NCBI GenBank assembly: GCA_963626545.1
Contig: CAVFYJ010000057.1
Coordinates: forward strand, 1 to 21,472
DNA from: Anthropogastromicrobium sp963626545
GTDB lineage: Bacteria; Bacillota; Clostridia; Lachnospirales; Lachnospiraceae
Length of the DNA stretch: 21,472 bases
Reading direction: 5' to 3'
Shown one piece after another: positions 7,930 to 18,370 of this stretch. Both the position numbers and the translations under genes were made by a program. Positions within the stretch are counted from its first letter, which is position 1, and each line of letters begins with the position of its first letter. The notes beneath the pieces were generated by a model, which worked only from the letters and a program-made list of their open reading frames with translations, had not been told where the DNA came from and did no database searches.

Positions 7930-8835
7930 TTACAGACCAAATGCCTCTGCCATACGGTCGTATTCCTCATCACTGATGACAACAACACTTCCATGGCGCT
8001 TCATGGTCTTGCCCATATCAAACTCAGAATCGTCAAGAAGCTTGAAATCCATTGTCTTTAAGCTGTCACAAACAAGCGGAAGATAACCCTTATGAGTAGC
8101 AAAACGATCAACGATCAGACACCACTTTTTCTGCTCCTCCAGATAATAAATCTCCGGTCCTTCTACGCCGTAAATGGCTTCAAGATTCGGAACAGAAACA
8201 TCCTTGAAGGACTCCTTCTTTAAATCTGGTGCCGCATCGGTACGAATGTTCTTTGTAGTCTCATCTTTTGAGAAACGATAATACATGCCATCATCGTATA
8301 CCATTGTAGAGTCGATAACATGATTTTCCTTCTCCAAATAAATCTCAGCCTTTGTAAACTCGTGGAAATCCTTTGTTCTGGCCGCATAGATGCGCTGCTT
8401 TGGCTCTGCATCGCCCGACAGTTTTACCATAGATGCCCAAAATACCAGATAATTTTCCTGCTCTCTGTCATAGATGGCTTCCGGTGCCCATGCGCATCCT
8501 GCCTCTGGCACTGCCACCTCAACTAGCACTGGATCGTTCCAGTGAATGAGATCCTTTGACTCCATTATTGCTAACTTTCGACTGCCTGTGGTGACTGCTA
8601 CATCCCAGCCCTTTCCAGCTGCAATGCAAAGATCCGTGGCGATGATCACAAAACCACTGCCGTCTTCCTTGCGAATGAAAAACGGATCACGAAGGCCGCC
8701 CTCGCCGATCGTAGAACAAATGACTGGCTTTCCATCGTGCAGATCATTCCAGTGAAGACCATCCTTACTCAGTGAAAAGTAGATCTGCTCGCCCTGAGGC
8801 TGTTCCCCGATAAAATGCGTAAATAAGTATGCCAT
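7930..8835 (-). CDS. GH43-like five-bladed beta-propeller glycosidase
   Basis: A 301-residue protein with the features of a GH43/GH-F-clan propeller: repeated blade strands such as IYFSLSKDGLHW, LAIMESKDLIHW and RIYAARTKDFHEF. Candidate active-site acids are D50 (in LRDPFF), D175 (in HVIDST) and E225 (in VEGPE), matching the base, modulator and acid of GH43 in order. There is no signal peptide, so it is probably cytosolic. Family members are arabinofuranosidases, xylosidases or arabinanases. Beside GH127, an alpha-L-arabinofuranosidase role is a reasonable guess, not proven. The start has AAGGG a few bases upstream. It may head a transcript that includes the capA-like, GH127 and discoidin genes. 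Confidence 0.75.
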   Translation of the reverse strand: MAYLFTHFIGEQPQGEQIYFSLSKDGLHWNDLHDGKPVICSTIGEGGLRDPFFIRKEDGSGFVIIATDLCIAAGKGWDVAVTTGSRKLAIMESKDLIHWNDPVLVEVAVPEAGCAWAPEAIYDREQENYLVFWASMVKLSGDAEPKQRIYAARTKDFHEFTKAEIYLEKENHVIDSTMVYDDGMYYRFSKDETTKNIRTDAAPDLKKESFKDVSVPNLEAIYGVEGPEIYYLEEQKKWCLIVDRFATHKGYLPLVCDSLKTMDFKLLDDSEFDMGKTMKRHGSVVVISDEEYDRMAEAFGL

Positions 8836-8880
8836 TTTTTCCCTTACCCTTTCGTATTGTTTTTCTTATTTTCTTTCGCA

Positions 8881-8909
8881 AGTATAGCACAGTTTCCAAA
8901 ATGATACAA
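8881..8909 (-). promoter_or_regulatory. Promoter of the GH43-like gene
   Basis: On the minus strand, TTGTAT (8904-8909), a 17-bp spacer and TATACT (8881-8886) lie about 45 bp upstream of the GH43-like start codon. The whole gap 8836-9129 between this gene and mraY is AT-rich and appears to hold only divergent promoter elements. Confidence 0.5.
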
Positions 8910-8982
8910 TTCTTTTCCTCTCTTTTCGCTTCTTTTTACGAATGAAACATTTCTCACTTTATATTCCTTAATACGAAGCAGC

Positions 8983-9015
8983 TTTTGTTTTGTAGCAGAA
9001 ACCTTTTTGTTTTGT
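8983..9015. repeat. Two 11-bp direct repeats in the divergent promoter region
   Basis: TTTTGTTTTGT occurs at 8983-8993 and 9005-9015, spaced by 22 bp (two helical turns), upstream of the predicted mraY promoter. This could be an operator, or only T-rich low complexity. Confidence 0.25.
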
Positions 9016-9037
9016 TTCATAAATGTTCACTATTTTC

Positions 9038-9066
9038 TTTCCAAAATGACAGAAGTATGCTACACT
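9038..9066 (+). promoter_or_regulatory. Possible promoter of the mraY-like gene
   Basis: TTTCCA (9038-9043), a 17-bp spacer and TACACT (9061-9066) lie 63 bp before the likely start codon. The -35 match is poor. Confidence 0.3.
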
Positions 9067-9129
9067 GAAACTAGTCTTACAAAACAGGCGAAATCTCTTT
9101 CGTCTGGGAATGAAAGGAGTTTTTTTACC

Positions 9130-10095
9130 ATGTTTCAACAGTTGCTTGGGGAGTCTGCCAGCCCCGTCATTGCCTTTATCGGCATACTGGCCGCATTCTT
9201 TTTTACCTGCGTGTCACTTGCAAAAGGCAGTGCCCATCTTCCAAAGGATCAGGGGCGTGAATTTGCCGTAGGAGGCGCACTTTCCGCTGGAAAACCGCGC
9301 GGTGCCGGACTGATTTTTGTGCTTGTGTTTGCTGTTGCCGCCGTACTATTTGCCCATGTAGACCCAGAGATGATTATTTATCTTCTTCTTTTGATCTGCT
9401 GCATGATGACTGGTTATCTTGATGATGCCGCAAAGACCTCATGGGGACGCTTAAAGAAGGGAATCCTTGATTTTCTGGTTGCTCTTTTGGTAACCTTTAC
9501 CTATCTTCATTTCAATGGAAATCAGGTAACACTTGCGATGACCGGTACTTCATTTTCTATCCCAGTTCCAGTATTTGCGATTCTTTCCATCGCGCTGATC
9601 TGGATTTCCATTAACGTTACCAACTGTGCAGACGGTGTGGATGGTCTTTCTGGAACATTGACGATTATCACGATCATGACCTTCTATTTTGCAGATCAGG
9701 TTCTGGGACGCACCAGCGATTTTGATTATCTGATCCTGATGTTTGTTGTCTGCCTGCTCGGCTATCTGTGGTTCAACGCCACTCCGAGTAAGATGTTAAT
9801 GGGCGATGCCGGTTCCCGTGCAATGGGACTTTTCATTGCAATCGCAGCGCTCAAATGCGGCGACCCATTCCTCTACATCCCAGCAGCACTTGTGCTGATC
9901 ATCGACGGCGGTCTTGGCCTTGTAAAGCTGACACTGATCAAGGTCGCTCACGTTCACATTTTAAAGAATGTGCGCACACCAATCCACGATTTTGTCCGCA
10001 AGACAAAGGGCTGGTCCAACACACAGACTGTTTTCCGTTTTGCGATCATTCAGATTATTCTATCTGTCGCACTTGTTTATCTGATTATGTTATAA
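9130..10095 (+). CDS. mraY: MraY-type phospho-N-acetylmuramoyl-pentapeptide transferase
   Basis: A 321-residue multi-pass membrane protein of the MraY/WecA family. MraY makes lipid I from undecaprenyl phosphate and UDP-MurNAc-pentapeptide at the cytoplasmic face. Family acids are present: DD (D98, D99), NCADGVDGLSG (D168, D171) and MGDAGSRAMG (D226), plus KGWSNTQ near the C-terminus. Two signatures deviate: the usual KxGTPTMGG region reads SAGKPRGAG (residues 52-60), and the usual PIHHHFE reads PIHDFVR (284-290). The start at 9130 follows AAAGGAG; the frame is open back to 9007, but that would run through the promoter. It is not next to cell-wall genes here. It could be the species' only MraY or a paralogue for another glycolipid. 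Confidence 0.85.
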   Translation: MFQQLLGESASPVIAFIGILAAFFFTCVSLAKGSAHLPKDQGREFAVGGALSAGKPRGAGLIFVLVFAVAAVLFAHVDPEMIIYLLLLICCMMTGYLDDAAKTSWGRLKKGILDFLVALLVTFTYLHFNGNQVTLAMTGTSFSIPVPVFAILSIALIWISINVTNCADGVDGLSGTLTIITIMTFYFADQVLGRTSDFDYLILMFVVCLLGYLWFNATPSKMLMGDAGSRAMGLFIAIAALKCGDPFLYIPAALVLIIDGGLGLVKLTLIKVAHVHILKNVRTPIHDFVRKTKGWSNTQTVFRFAIIQIILSVALVYLIML

Positions 10096-10217
10096 GAAAT
10101 TTTTTGAATGGAATTCATAATTCATTTTATATATGATTCGTATAAAAAATTCCTTATTTCATTTTATATTCTGTTTTATTATTTTTTTAGTACTTTTATT
10201 TTACTAATCCATTTTTG

Positions 10218-10232
10218 CGAAAGGAGATTTCG
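10218..10232 (+). promoter_or_regulatory. Ribosome binding site of lacZ in a small hairpin
   Basis: CGAAA (10218-10222) and TTTCG (10228-10232) pair around the loop GGAGA, so the Shine-Dalgarno bases sit in the loop, three bases before the ATG at 10235. A short stem like this may only weakly modulate initiation. The preceding 10096-10217 is very AT-rich and has no clear promoter match. Confidence 0.35.
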
Positions 10233-10234
10233 TT

Positions 10235-13195
10235 ATGAAATTACCGAATTACTACGAGGATCCTCATACGCTCCACGTAGGTACCTGCGAGAATCGTAGC
10301 TACTACATTCCGTATGGTCCAGATCACGCAAGCCGCACAACGTTGCTTTCCGGCGATTGGCGCTTTGGCTACTATCCTTATCCAGAGGCTGTTCCGGCTG
10401 AGTTTATCAACCCAGATTTTGATGACTCCGCAATGGATACCATTTCGGTTCCGTCCTGCTGGCAGTGTCAGGGATACGATTATCATCAGTATACCAATGT
10501 AAATTATCCGATCCCGTTCGACCCGCCGTATGTTCCAAAGGAAAACGCAAGCGGCGCATACCGTACTACCTTTACCCTCTCTGATGAGGCAGCAAAGCAG
10601 CGCAACTTCTTATATTTTGAGGGTGTTGATTCCTGCTTCTATGTATGGGTAAATGGACAGTTCGTTGGCTACAGCCAGGTTTCCCACTCCTCAAGTGAGT
10701 TTGAGATTTCTTCTTTTGTACAGGAAGGCACCAACACACTGGCCGTTCTTGTATTAAAGTGGTGTGACGGAACTTATCTGGAGGATCAGGACAAGCTTCG
10801 TATGTCCGGTATTTTCCGTGATGTACTTCTTTTCACTCGTCCACAGTCCTTCGTTCGTGACTTCACCGTTCACACCTCCTTAAAGGATGGCGGCGCTGGT
10901 GTTGTAAGCGTTTCTGTTGAGACCGAGGGTGATGTTACCCCTGTTCTTACCCTGTGCGACGCTGATGGAAATGCGGTTGGCGAAGCTGTTGTTACCGATG
11001 GCATCTATGAGTTTACCGTTTCCGATGCAAAGCTTTGGACCGCTGAGACTCCATATTTGTATACCCTGACCATCACTGCTGGCGATGAGGTGATCACACA
11101 GGCAGTTGGTATCCGTGAAGTTTATATTAAGGACGGCGTTGTTTATGTAAATGGCCAGAATTTGAAGTTCCGCGGAACCAACCGTCACGACTCCGACCCG
11201 GTTACCGGATATACCATCTCCAAGGAGCAGGCAATTCGTGATCTGACGCTGATGAAGCAGTTTAACTTCAATGCAATTCGTACCAGCCATTATCCGAATG
11301 CACCGTGGTTCCCAGAACTGTGCGACCGCTACGGCTTCTATATGATCGCAGAGTCTGATATTGAGATGCACGGATATTTAAGTACCTATCACAGTGACAG
11401 AGAGAACACACTGGGTCTTCTGGACGAGGGTGGTGTCTTCACGGAGGCTGTTTTAGACCGTGTTCAAAGAAATGTGATCCGCGACAAGAACCATCCATCT
11501 ATCCTGATCTGGTCTCTTGGTAATGAGGCAGGCTTTGGCTATGCTTATCAGAATGCTGGCCGCTGGGTAAAAGAGTATGATCCAAGCCGTCTGACTCACT
11601 ATGAGTCTTCTACATGGGATCACTCCAATCGCTTCGATAAGAGCATGCTCGACCTCTACAGCCGTATGTATGCGTCCACCGAGGATATTGACAACTACTT
11701 TGCTGAGGAAGGCCCGAAGAAGCCATTCATTCAGTGTGAGTTTGTTCATGCAATGGGTAACGGCCCTGGCGATATCGAGGACTACTATCAGCAGATCATG
11801 AAGTACGATGGTTTCTGCGGTGGCTTCGTTTGGGAGTGGTGTGACCATGCCATCAATCAGGGCGTTGCAGAAAATGGCAAGACCATGTATGGATACGGTG
11901 GTGACTTCGGCGAGTATCCACACGATGGAAATTTCTGTATGGATGGACTGGTATATCCAGACCGTACCCCGCACACTGGAGTTTATGAGTGGAAGAATGT
12001 TGTTCGCCCGGTACGCGCAAGACTGATTGATGTTCACAAGGTAACACTTGCATTAAAGAACATGCTTGACTTTACCGATATGGCTGACGCTGTTACCATC
12101 TCCTATGAGTGCAAGGCTGATGGCGAGCTTCTTTGTTCTGGTGCGATTGCAGTTCCTTCTACTGCTCCACATGCTGAATCTGAGGTTACCATTCCAGTTA
12201 CTCTGCCAAAGACAGCTGCTGACTGCTACCTGAAACTGACCTACTTTACAAAGACAGCTCACGAGCTGGTACCGGCAGGTCATGAGGTAGGTTTCGATCA
12301 GTTCTTACTGTCTGAGACTGCTGTTCGTCGCTTAAACACCGTTACCGACGAGGCTGCTGCTCCGACCGTTACCGAGGATGATCGCTTCCTGACTGTAAGC
12401 GGTGAGGGCTTTACCTATCAGTATGATACCTTTACTGGTATCTTCTCTTCCTTAGAGCGCGGCGAGGACACGATTACTATGGATTATAGCATCTTCCGTG
12501 CACCGACTGATAACGATCAAAACATTCGCCATGAGTGGGAGCGCGCAAATTATCATCACAGCCAGACACGTGCTTACACAACGAAGTATGCGGTTGATGG
12601 ACAGACTGTACAGATCACAAGTGACGTAAATCTGTGTGCCGTTACTGTTCAGTGGATCATGAAGTTTACTGTTGTATGGACTATTGATGGCACTGGTGCA
12701 ATCACCTGCAAGATTGATGCAAAGCGCAACACACAGATGCCGTATCTGCCAAGATTTGGCGTTGAGCTGACTCTTCCGAAGAGCTGGCAGCAGGTTTCCT
12801 ATCTGGGCTATGGTCCGCAGGAGTGCTACATCGACAAGCATCATCTGGCTTGGTTTGACGCATTTACCGCAACCGTTGATGGGCTTCATGAAGATTACAT
12901 CAAGCCTCAGGAGAATGGAAACCACTATCACTGCCGCAAGGCTTCTGTGGGAAATGGAACAAATGGCGTAACTGCATATGCAGCAACCAGCTTTGATTTC
13001 TCTGTTTCCAACTATTCCGATTATGAGCTGGCAGCAAAGAAGCACAACTATGAGCTTGAGGCAAGTGATTTTGTGACCATGCACATTGACTACAAGAACA
13101 GTGGTGTGGGAAGCAATTCCTGTGGTCCGCAGCTGTTACCGCAGTATCGTATGGATGACAAGGAATTTGTTTGGGAGTACCAGTTGAAGTTCTGA
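10235..13195 (+). CDS. lacZ: GH2 beta-galactosidase (LacZ type)
   Basis: A 986-residue glycoside hydrolase family 2 enzyme, close to the roughly 1020 residues of E. coli LacZ. Order of domains: N-terminal sugar-binding jelly roll (about 40-205), Ig-like domain, TIM barrel (about 300-600), then Ig-like and C-terminal super-sandwich domains. Catalytic motifs: WSLGNEAG (acid/base E431) and QCEFVHAMGNG (nucleophile E502), with RTSHYPN and WEWCDH around the pocket. There is no signal peptide, so it is cytosolic and hydrolyses beta-galactosides that have been imported. No adjacent permease or regulator is seen. A strong terminator follows 56 bp after the stop. It may act with the GH127/GH43 set on plant arabinogalactan fragments, but this is inferred from proximity. 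Confidence 0.95.
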   Translation: MKLPNYYEDPHTLHVGTCENRSYYIPYGPDHASRTTLLSGDWRFGYYPYPEAVPAEFINPDFDDSAMDTISVPSCWQCQGYDYHQYTNVNYPIPFDPPYVPKENASGAYRTTFTLSDEAAKQRNFLYFEGVDSCFYVWVNGQFVGYSQVSHSSSEFEISSFVQEGTNTLAVLVLKWCDGTYLEDQDKLRMSGIFRDVLLFTRPQSFVRDFTVHTSLKDGGAGVVSVSVETEGDVTPVLTLCDADGNAVGEAVVTDGIYEFTVSDAKLWTAETPYLYTLTITAGDEVITQAVGIREVYIKDGVVYVNGQNLKFRGTNRHDSDPVTGYTISKEQAIRDLTLMKQFNFNAIRTSHYPNAPWFPELCDRYGFYMIAESDIEMHGYLSTYHSDRENTLGLLDEGGVFTEAVLDRVQRNVIRDKNHPSILIWSLGNEAGFGYAYQNAGRWVKEYDPSRLTHYESSTWDHSNRFDKSMLDLYSRMYASTEDIDNYFAEEGPKKPFIQCEFVHAMGNGPGDIEDYYQQIMKYDGFCGGFVWEWCDHAINQGVAENGKTMYGYGGDFGEYPHDGNFCMDGLVYPDRTPHTGVYEWKNVVRPVRARLIDVHKVTLALKNMLDFTDMADAVTISYECKADGELLCSGAIAVPSTAPHAESEVTIPVTLPKTAADCYLKLTYFTKTAHELVPAGHEVGFDQFLLSETAVRRLNTVTDEAAAPTVTEDDRFLTVSGEGFTYQYDTFTGIFSSLERGEDTITMDYSIFRAPTDNDQNIRHEWERANYHHSQTRAYTTKYAVDGQTVQITSDVNLCAVTVQWIMKFTVVWTIDGTGAITCKIDAKRNTQMPYLPRFGVELTLPKSWQQVSYLGYGPQECYIDKHHLAWFDAFTATVDGLHEDYIKPQENGNHYHCRKASVGNGTNGVTAYAATSFDFSVSNYSDYELAAKKHNYELEASDFVTMHIDYKNSGVGSNSCGPQLLPQYRMDDKEFVWEYQLKF

Positions 13196-13251
13196 TGATG
13201 CGATCCCGGTAGGTTTACGAGCATTCACCCATAATTACCTATTTAACATGA

Positions 13252-13301
13252 AATGACCATATCAAAAGAGAGTTTATTTCTCCGATGATATGGTCATTTT
13301 T
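13252..13301 (+). terminator. Strong intrinsic terminator after lacZ
   Basis: The 13-bp perfect stem AATGACCATATCA (13252-13264) and TGATATGGTCATT (13286-13298) is followed by T residues and TTTAATT. An inner GAGA/TCTC helix lengthens it. It lies between lacZ and the convergent panE remnant and could stop transcription from both sides, though the T run favours the plus strand. Confidence 0.9.
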
Positions 13302-13336
13302 CGTTTAATTATTAAGTAACCTCAAGTAATATCATT

Positions 13337-13731
13337 TTATTTTGAACAGGTAGGTGTCTCATCCTTCCCATTATAATCCAACAGGCCATCGTTCTTTTCT
13401 TCTAGTGCCTTGATCATGTGGTAAGTGTATTCGTTATATGGAGTTGGAATACCGAGTTCTTTACCCATGCGCATCAGCGCACCGGAAAACATATCGATTT
13501 CTGTGTGACATCCAGCATCCAAATCCTGAAGCGTGGAATAACGAGCCGATGGCATGACTGGAGAACCTTTTGTAGATGATGCAACCTTGCTAAATTCAAT
13601 TCCTTTCGCTGTGGCGATTGCCTCAATTTCACTGCGAAGACCATCGCTTATTGCTTTCATACTGAAATTCCTTCTATTACGTAGGAGCCTACTGCTCCTG
13701 CTCCCAAAATTGCAACGGTTTTGATTTCCAT
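13337..13731 (-). pseudogene. panE: Ketopantoate reductase remnant with large internal deletion
   Basis: Two pieces of a 2-dehydropantoate 2-reductase (PanE/ApbA, NADPH-dependent, pantothenate pathway) remain. The first (start 13731, behind AAAGGAG) encodes 24 residues carrying the Rossmann motif LGAGAVGSY and ends at TGA 13657-13659. The second opens at 13660, overlapping as ATGA, and encodes 107 residues matching the C-terminal helical domain (SPVMPSARY, DLDAGCHTEIDMFSG, TPYNEYTYHMIKALEE). A full enzyme has about 300 residues, so some 170 central residues, including most of the NADPH fold and the catalytic Lys, are gone. It lies 28 bp after hsdR on the same strand, so the loss may be tied to arrival of the RM operon. 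No activity is expected. Confidence 0.85.
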
Positions 13732-13759
13732 GATTTTCTCCTTTGTTGTCCTGTAATTA

Positions 13760-16700
13760 TTATTTATCTTCCTTATCTGTATCTACATTGGACTCCGATG
13801 CTTTGTTTTCATAAATAAAACCTGATTCCGCTGCAATAGGTGCTAGTGGCAAAGAAGCATACACATTTATTGAAGTCTGCAAATTATTTTCCTCGGCTTC
13901 ATCTAACGTTAACTCTGGTTCTTCTGAAACAAATTTAGCAGATGCTCCAATTCCAAAATATTTCTCAAAGAATTGTTTTAATTTATCAATAATACCTTGC
14001 TTCTTTTTAACTCTTCCTCCTCCAAAACGACTAATCGGAGGCATAAGCTTGTCTATATCAGTTCCAGTTGTCTTTATCTCACCCTCACGGAATGCATTGT
14101 CTAAGAATCGTCGTGTTTCTGGTTCTTTTAGCTTTTCTTCCGTAATAATGGTATGCAAATCTAATTCACGCTGTTTTATTACAAACTCCTGCCATTCTAA
14201 CAGCACATCATCTATATCATTCATACCTGCAATAAAGTTCTCAATCAATACCTTTTTACTTCTTAGCTCAGGACTTGCATCAACTGCCTTTTGAATCGTA
14301 ATCAAAATTTCTTTATCCTGTCCTTGTGTATCATGATACTTCTTTACAAGCATCAAAATATAATCAATATTAATTTCAATTTGCTTAACCAATTCTACTT
14401 CAAAAACAATATCATCTGTAATATCTGTGCTTTCGTTATCCTCTCTTCTACGTTTCCATACATCATATAAGTCCTGATAACGGCTTAGATAATCCTGCAT
14501 ATCGCGTTCACTTATGATTTCTTTTCCTGCAAAATCATCAAACGAACTCAACAAATTTCTCATCCGAAGTATCACACCAAATAACGCAATAAATTCTTTT
14601 TGATTCTTTTCGCCTATAATCTGCGGCTCCGATAATGGAAATTTCTCCATTAGTTCCTCTATCATAGACTTATAACCCTGCATGAATTTCCCATCCGCAG
14701 ACTGATACCCTTCATAATAATCTTTAAATGTCTTTAAAAGAACCATTCCTCCGGCATCTTTATCACCAAATCTGGCAATCGCTACATCAACACGCTTTTG
14801 CAAATTTCGGAAGCACACAATATTTCCAAACGTTTTTACGCTATTTAAAATACGATTTGTTCTCGAAAATGCCTGAATCAGTCCATGCATTTTTAAGTTT
14901 TTATCCACCCATAACGTATTCAATGTTGTTGCGTCAAATCCAGTCAAAAACATATTGACAACAATCAAAAGATCCAATTCCTTATTCTTCATACGCAATG
15001 AGACATCTTTATAATAGTTCTGGAAACGATCACTATCTGTTGAATAGTTTGTATGGAACATTTGATTATATTCTCTAATTGCCCTATCCAGAAAATCTCT
15101 AGCAGTCTGATCCAAAGCAGACGTATCTTCTGGGTTTTCCTCATCCAATATGCCATCTGCATCTTGTTCATTTGCACCATAGCTATAAATCACTGCAATA
15201 CGAAGTCGTTTGGTTGGATTTTCTTCCATTTGTTTGCAAAATTCCTCATAGTACAGCTTTGCCATTGCAACAGAAGCTACTGCAAATATTGAATTAAATC
15301 CATTTATACGCTGCTTACTCTTAATTTCTTCTACTGCTCCATTTGATGCTCCTGCAATCTCACTAATATTGATCAACTTATTAAATGTATAGGTTCTATT
15401 ATTTCGATATGTTTTCTGATCAAAATGATCCAATATATACTTTGTTATATGAGCAATTCGCTTTGGCTCTTCAAGCGCCTTTTTTCTATTAATATCCCAT
15501 ACCTGTTCATCGTCAATCTCTGCTTCTTCCTTCATTGTTGTACAATAGTCCACCCGAAATGGAAGTACATTTTTATCATTGATCGCATCTACAATCGTAT
15601 AGGTATGAAGTCGTTCTCCAAATGTCTGCTCTGTTGTAAAAAGCTGTGCATTTTTTCCCGTAGCCGTATTGTCAGAAAAAATTGGCGTTCCGGTAAAACC
15701 AAAAAGATGATATTTTTTTAAATTTCTTACAATCGCTGCATGCATATCTCCAAACTGACTTCTATGACATTCATCAAAAATAATAACGACGTGCTTATTA
15801 AATACTTCATGATCTTTATATTTCTTAATGAATGTTGACAGCTTTTGAATCGTTGTAATGATAATTCGCGCATTTTGATCTTCCAGCTGTTTTTTCAATA
15901 TACTCGTCTTTGTATTTGAATTTGCTGCTCCCTTTTCAAAACGATCATATTCCTTCATAGTCTGATAATCCAGATCTTTACGATCAACCACAAATAGAAC
16001 CTTATCAATATAATCAAGCTGTGAAACTAATCTTGCCGTTTTAAACGAAGTCAGTGTTTTTCCTGAACCTGTAGTGTGCCAGATATAACCTCCACCTGCT
16101 ATACTTCCATATTTCTTATAATTATTTGATATTTCTATCCGATTTAAAATTCTCTCCGTGGCAGTAATCTGATATGGACGCATAACAAGAAGAACATTCT
16201 CTGAGGTAAATACACAATATCGTGTCAGAATACGCAAAATCGTATGTCTGGAAAAGAATGTCTTTGTAAAGTCAATTAAATCTGGAATAATTTTATTTGT
16301 TGCATCCGCCCAAAACGAAGTAAATTCAAAGCTATTGCTTGTTTTCTCCTTCCTCCTCTGTCCTGGCCTTGCATCTTTTATGGCATTAAAGCGTGTACTA
16401 TTTGAATAATACTTTGTATTTGTTCCATTGGAAATGACAAAAATCTGAACATACTCATACAAACCGCTTCCTGCCCAGAAAGAATCTCGTTGATAGCGCT
16501 CAATCTGATTAAATGCCTCACGGATTGCAACACCTCGGCGTTTAAGTTCAATATGTACAAGCGGCAATCCATTCACTAGAATTGTCACATCGTAACGATT
16601 GTCATGACGTGCACCTTGTTTTGTGCTAATCGTATACTGATTCATTACTTGAAGAATATTGTTATGAATGTTCTTCTTATCAATCAATGTAATATTTTTC

Positions 16701-17065
16701 GTCATGCCATTATCACGTGTCAAAACCTGAACATTATCCTCTTGAATTTTACGCGTCTTCTCAATAATCTTTTCATTTTTATTTGCGATGCACTCTGTAA
16801 AAAAGCGCTGCCATTCTGAATCAGAAAATGAATAATGATTCAGTTCTTCAAGCTTTCTACGGAGATTCGCAATCAAATCTTCTTCCTTATGAATCTGTAA
16901 ATATTCATATCCCTGTTCCGTCAATAGGAGAATAAATTCTTTTTCAAGTTCTGCCTCGCTCTGGTAGGCATCAGCACGTCTCTTCACAGGCTCATATTTT
17001 GTTACAACTGTATTTTCTGTAGTTTCTGCTACCATATTATAAATATAAGCATTATGATCAGACAT
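13760..17065 (-). CDS. hsdR: Type I restriction enzyme R subunit (HsdR, EcoR124-like)
   Basis: A 1101-residue motor and nuclease subunit of a type I restriction enzyme. The PD-(D/E)XK nuclease core is visible near the N-terminus: RYDVTIL (D159) and HIELKR (E173, K175). The superfamily 2 translocase follows: HTTGSGKT (Walker A, 332-337), IIFDECH (431-434), FGFTGTP, and a second RecA lobe with NMFLTGFDA and QAFSRTNR. The C-terminal part is the helical region that docks on the methylase. Length fits the type IC (EcoR124I) group. The start is supported by GAGGAAG about 8 nt upstream. It begins 15 bp after the hsdS stop and is the last gene of the operon. It appears intact. Confidence 0.96.
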   Translation of the reverse strand: MSDHNAYIYNMVAETTENTVVTKYEPVKRRADAYQSEAELEKEFILLLTEQGYEYLQIHKEEDLIANLRRKLEELNHYSFSDSEWQRFFTECIANKNEKIIEKTRKIQEDNVQVLTRDNGMTKNITLIDKKNIHNNILQVMNQYTISTKQGARHDNRYDVTILVNGLPLVHIELKRRGVAIREAFNQIERYQRDSFWAGSGLYEYVQIFVISNGTNTKYYSNSTRFNAIKDARPGQRRKEKTSNSFEFTSFWADATNKIIPDLIDFTKTFFSRHTILRILTRYCVFTSENVLLVMRPYQITATERILNRIEISNNYKKYGSIAGGGYIWHTTGSGKTLTSFKTARLVSQLDYIDKVLFVVDRKDLDYQTMKEYDRFEKGAANSNTKTSILKKQLEDQNARIIITTIQKLSTFIKKYKDHEVFNKHVVIIFDECHRSQFGDMHAAIVRNLKKYHLFGFTGTPIFSDNTATGKNAQLFTTEQTFGERLHTYTIVDAINDKNVLPFRVDYCTTMKEEAEIDDEQVWDINRKKALEEPKRIAHITKYILDHFDQKTYRNNRTYTFNKLINISEIAGASNGAVEEIKSKQRINGFNSIFAVASVAMAKLYYEEFCKQMEENPTKRLRIAVIYSYGANEQDADGILDEENPEDTSALDQTARDFLDRAIREYNQMFHTNYSTDSDRFQNYYKDVSLRMKNKELDLLIVVNMFLTGFDATTLNTLWVDKNLKMHGLIQAFSRTNRILNSVKTFGNIVCFRNLQKRVDVAIARFGDKDAGGMVLLKTFKDYYEGYQSADGKFMQGYKSMIEELMEKFPLSEPQIIGEKNQKEFIALFGVILRMRNLLSSFDDFAGKEIISERDMQDYLSRYQDLYDVWKRRREDNESTDITDDIVFEVELVKQIEINIDYILMLVKKYHDTQGQDKEILITIQKAVDASPELRSKKVLIENFIAGMNDIDDVLLEWQEFVIKQRELDLHTIITEEKLKEPETRRFLDNAFREGEIKTTGTDIDKLMPPISRFGGGRVKKKQGIIDKLKQFFEKYFGIGASAKFVSEEPELTLDEAEENNLQTSINVYASLPLAPIAAESGFIYENKASESNVDTDKEDK

Positions 17066-17080
17066 TTTGTCACTTCCTCT

Positions 17081-18347
<1,267 letters not shown>

Positions 18348-18370
<23 letters not shown>

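Noticed and set aside
9007..9129. Upstream extension of the MraY frame to an ATG at 9007
   Set aside because: It has no ribosome binding site, runs through the predicted promoter, and adds 41 residues not matching the family; the ATG at 9130 has AAAGGAG upstream.
10880..13084. Long open frames antisense to lacZ
   Set aside because: They are shadows of a gene with strong codon bias and show no recognisable domains or ribosome binding sites.
13682..13705. Hairpin GGAGC/GCTCC as a regulatory element
   Set aside because: It is the coding sequence of the Gly/Ala-rich Rossmann motif of the panE remnant, so the pairing is explained by codon use.
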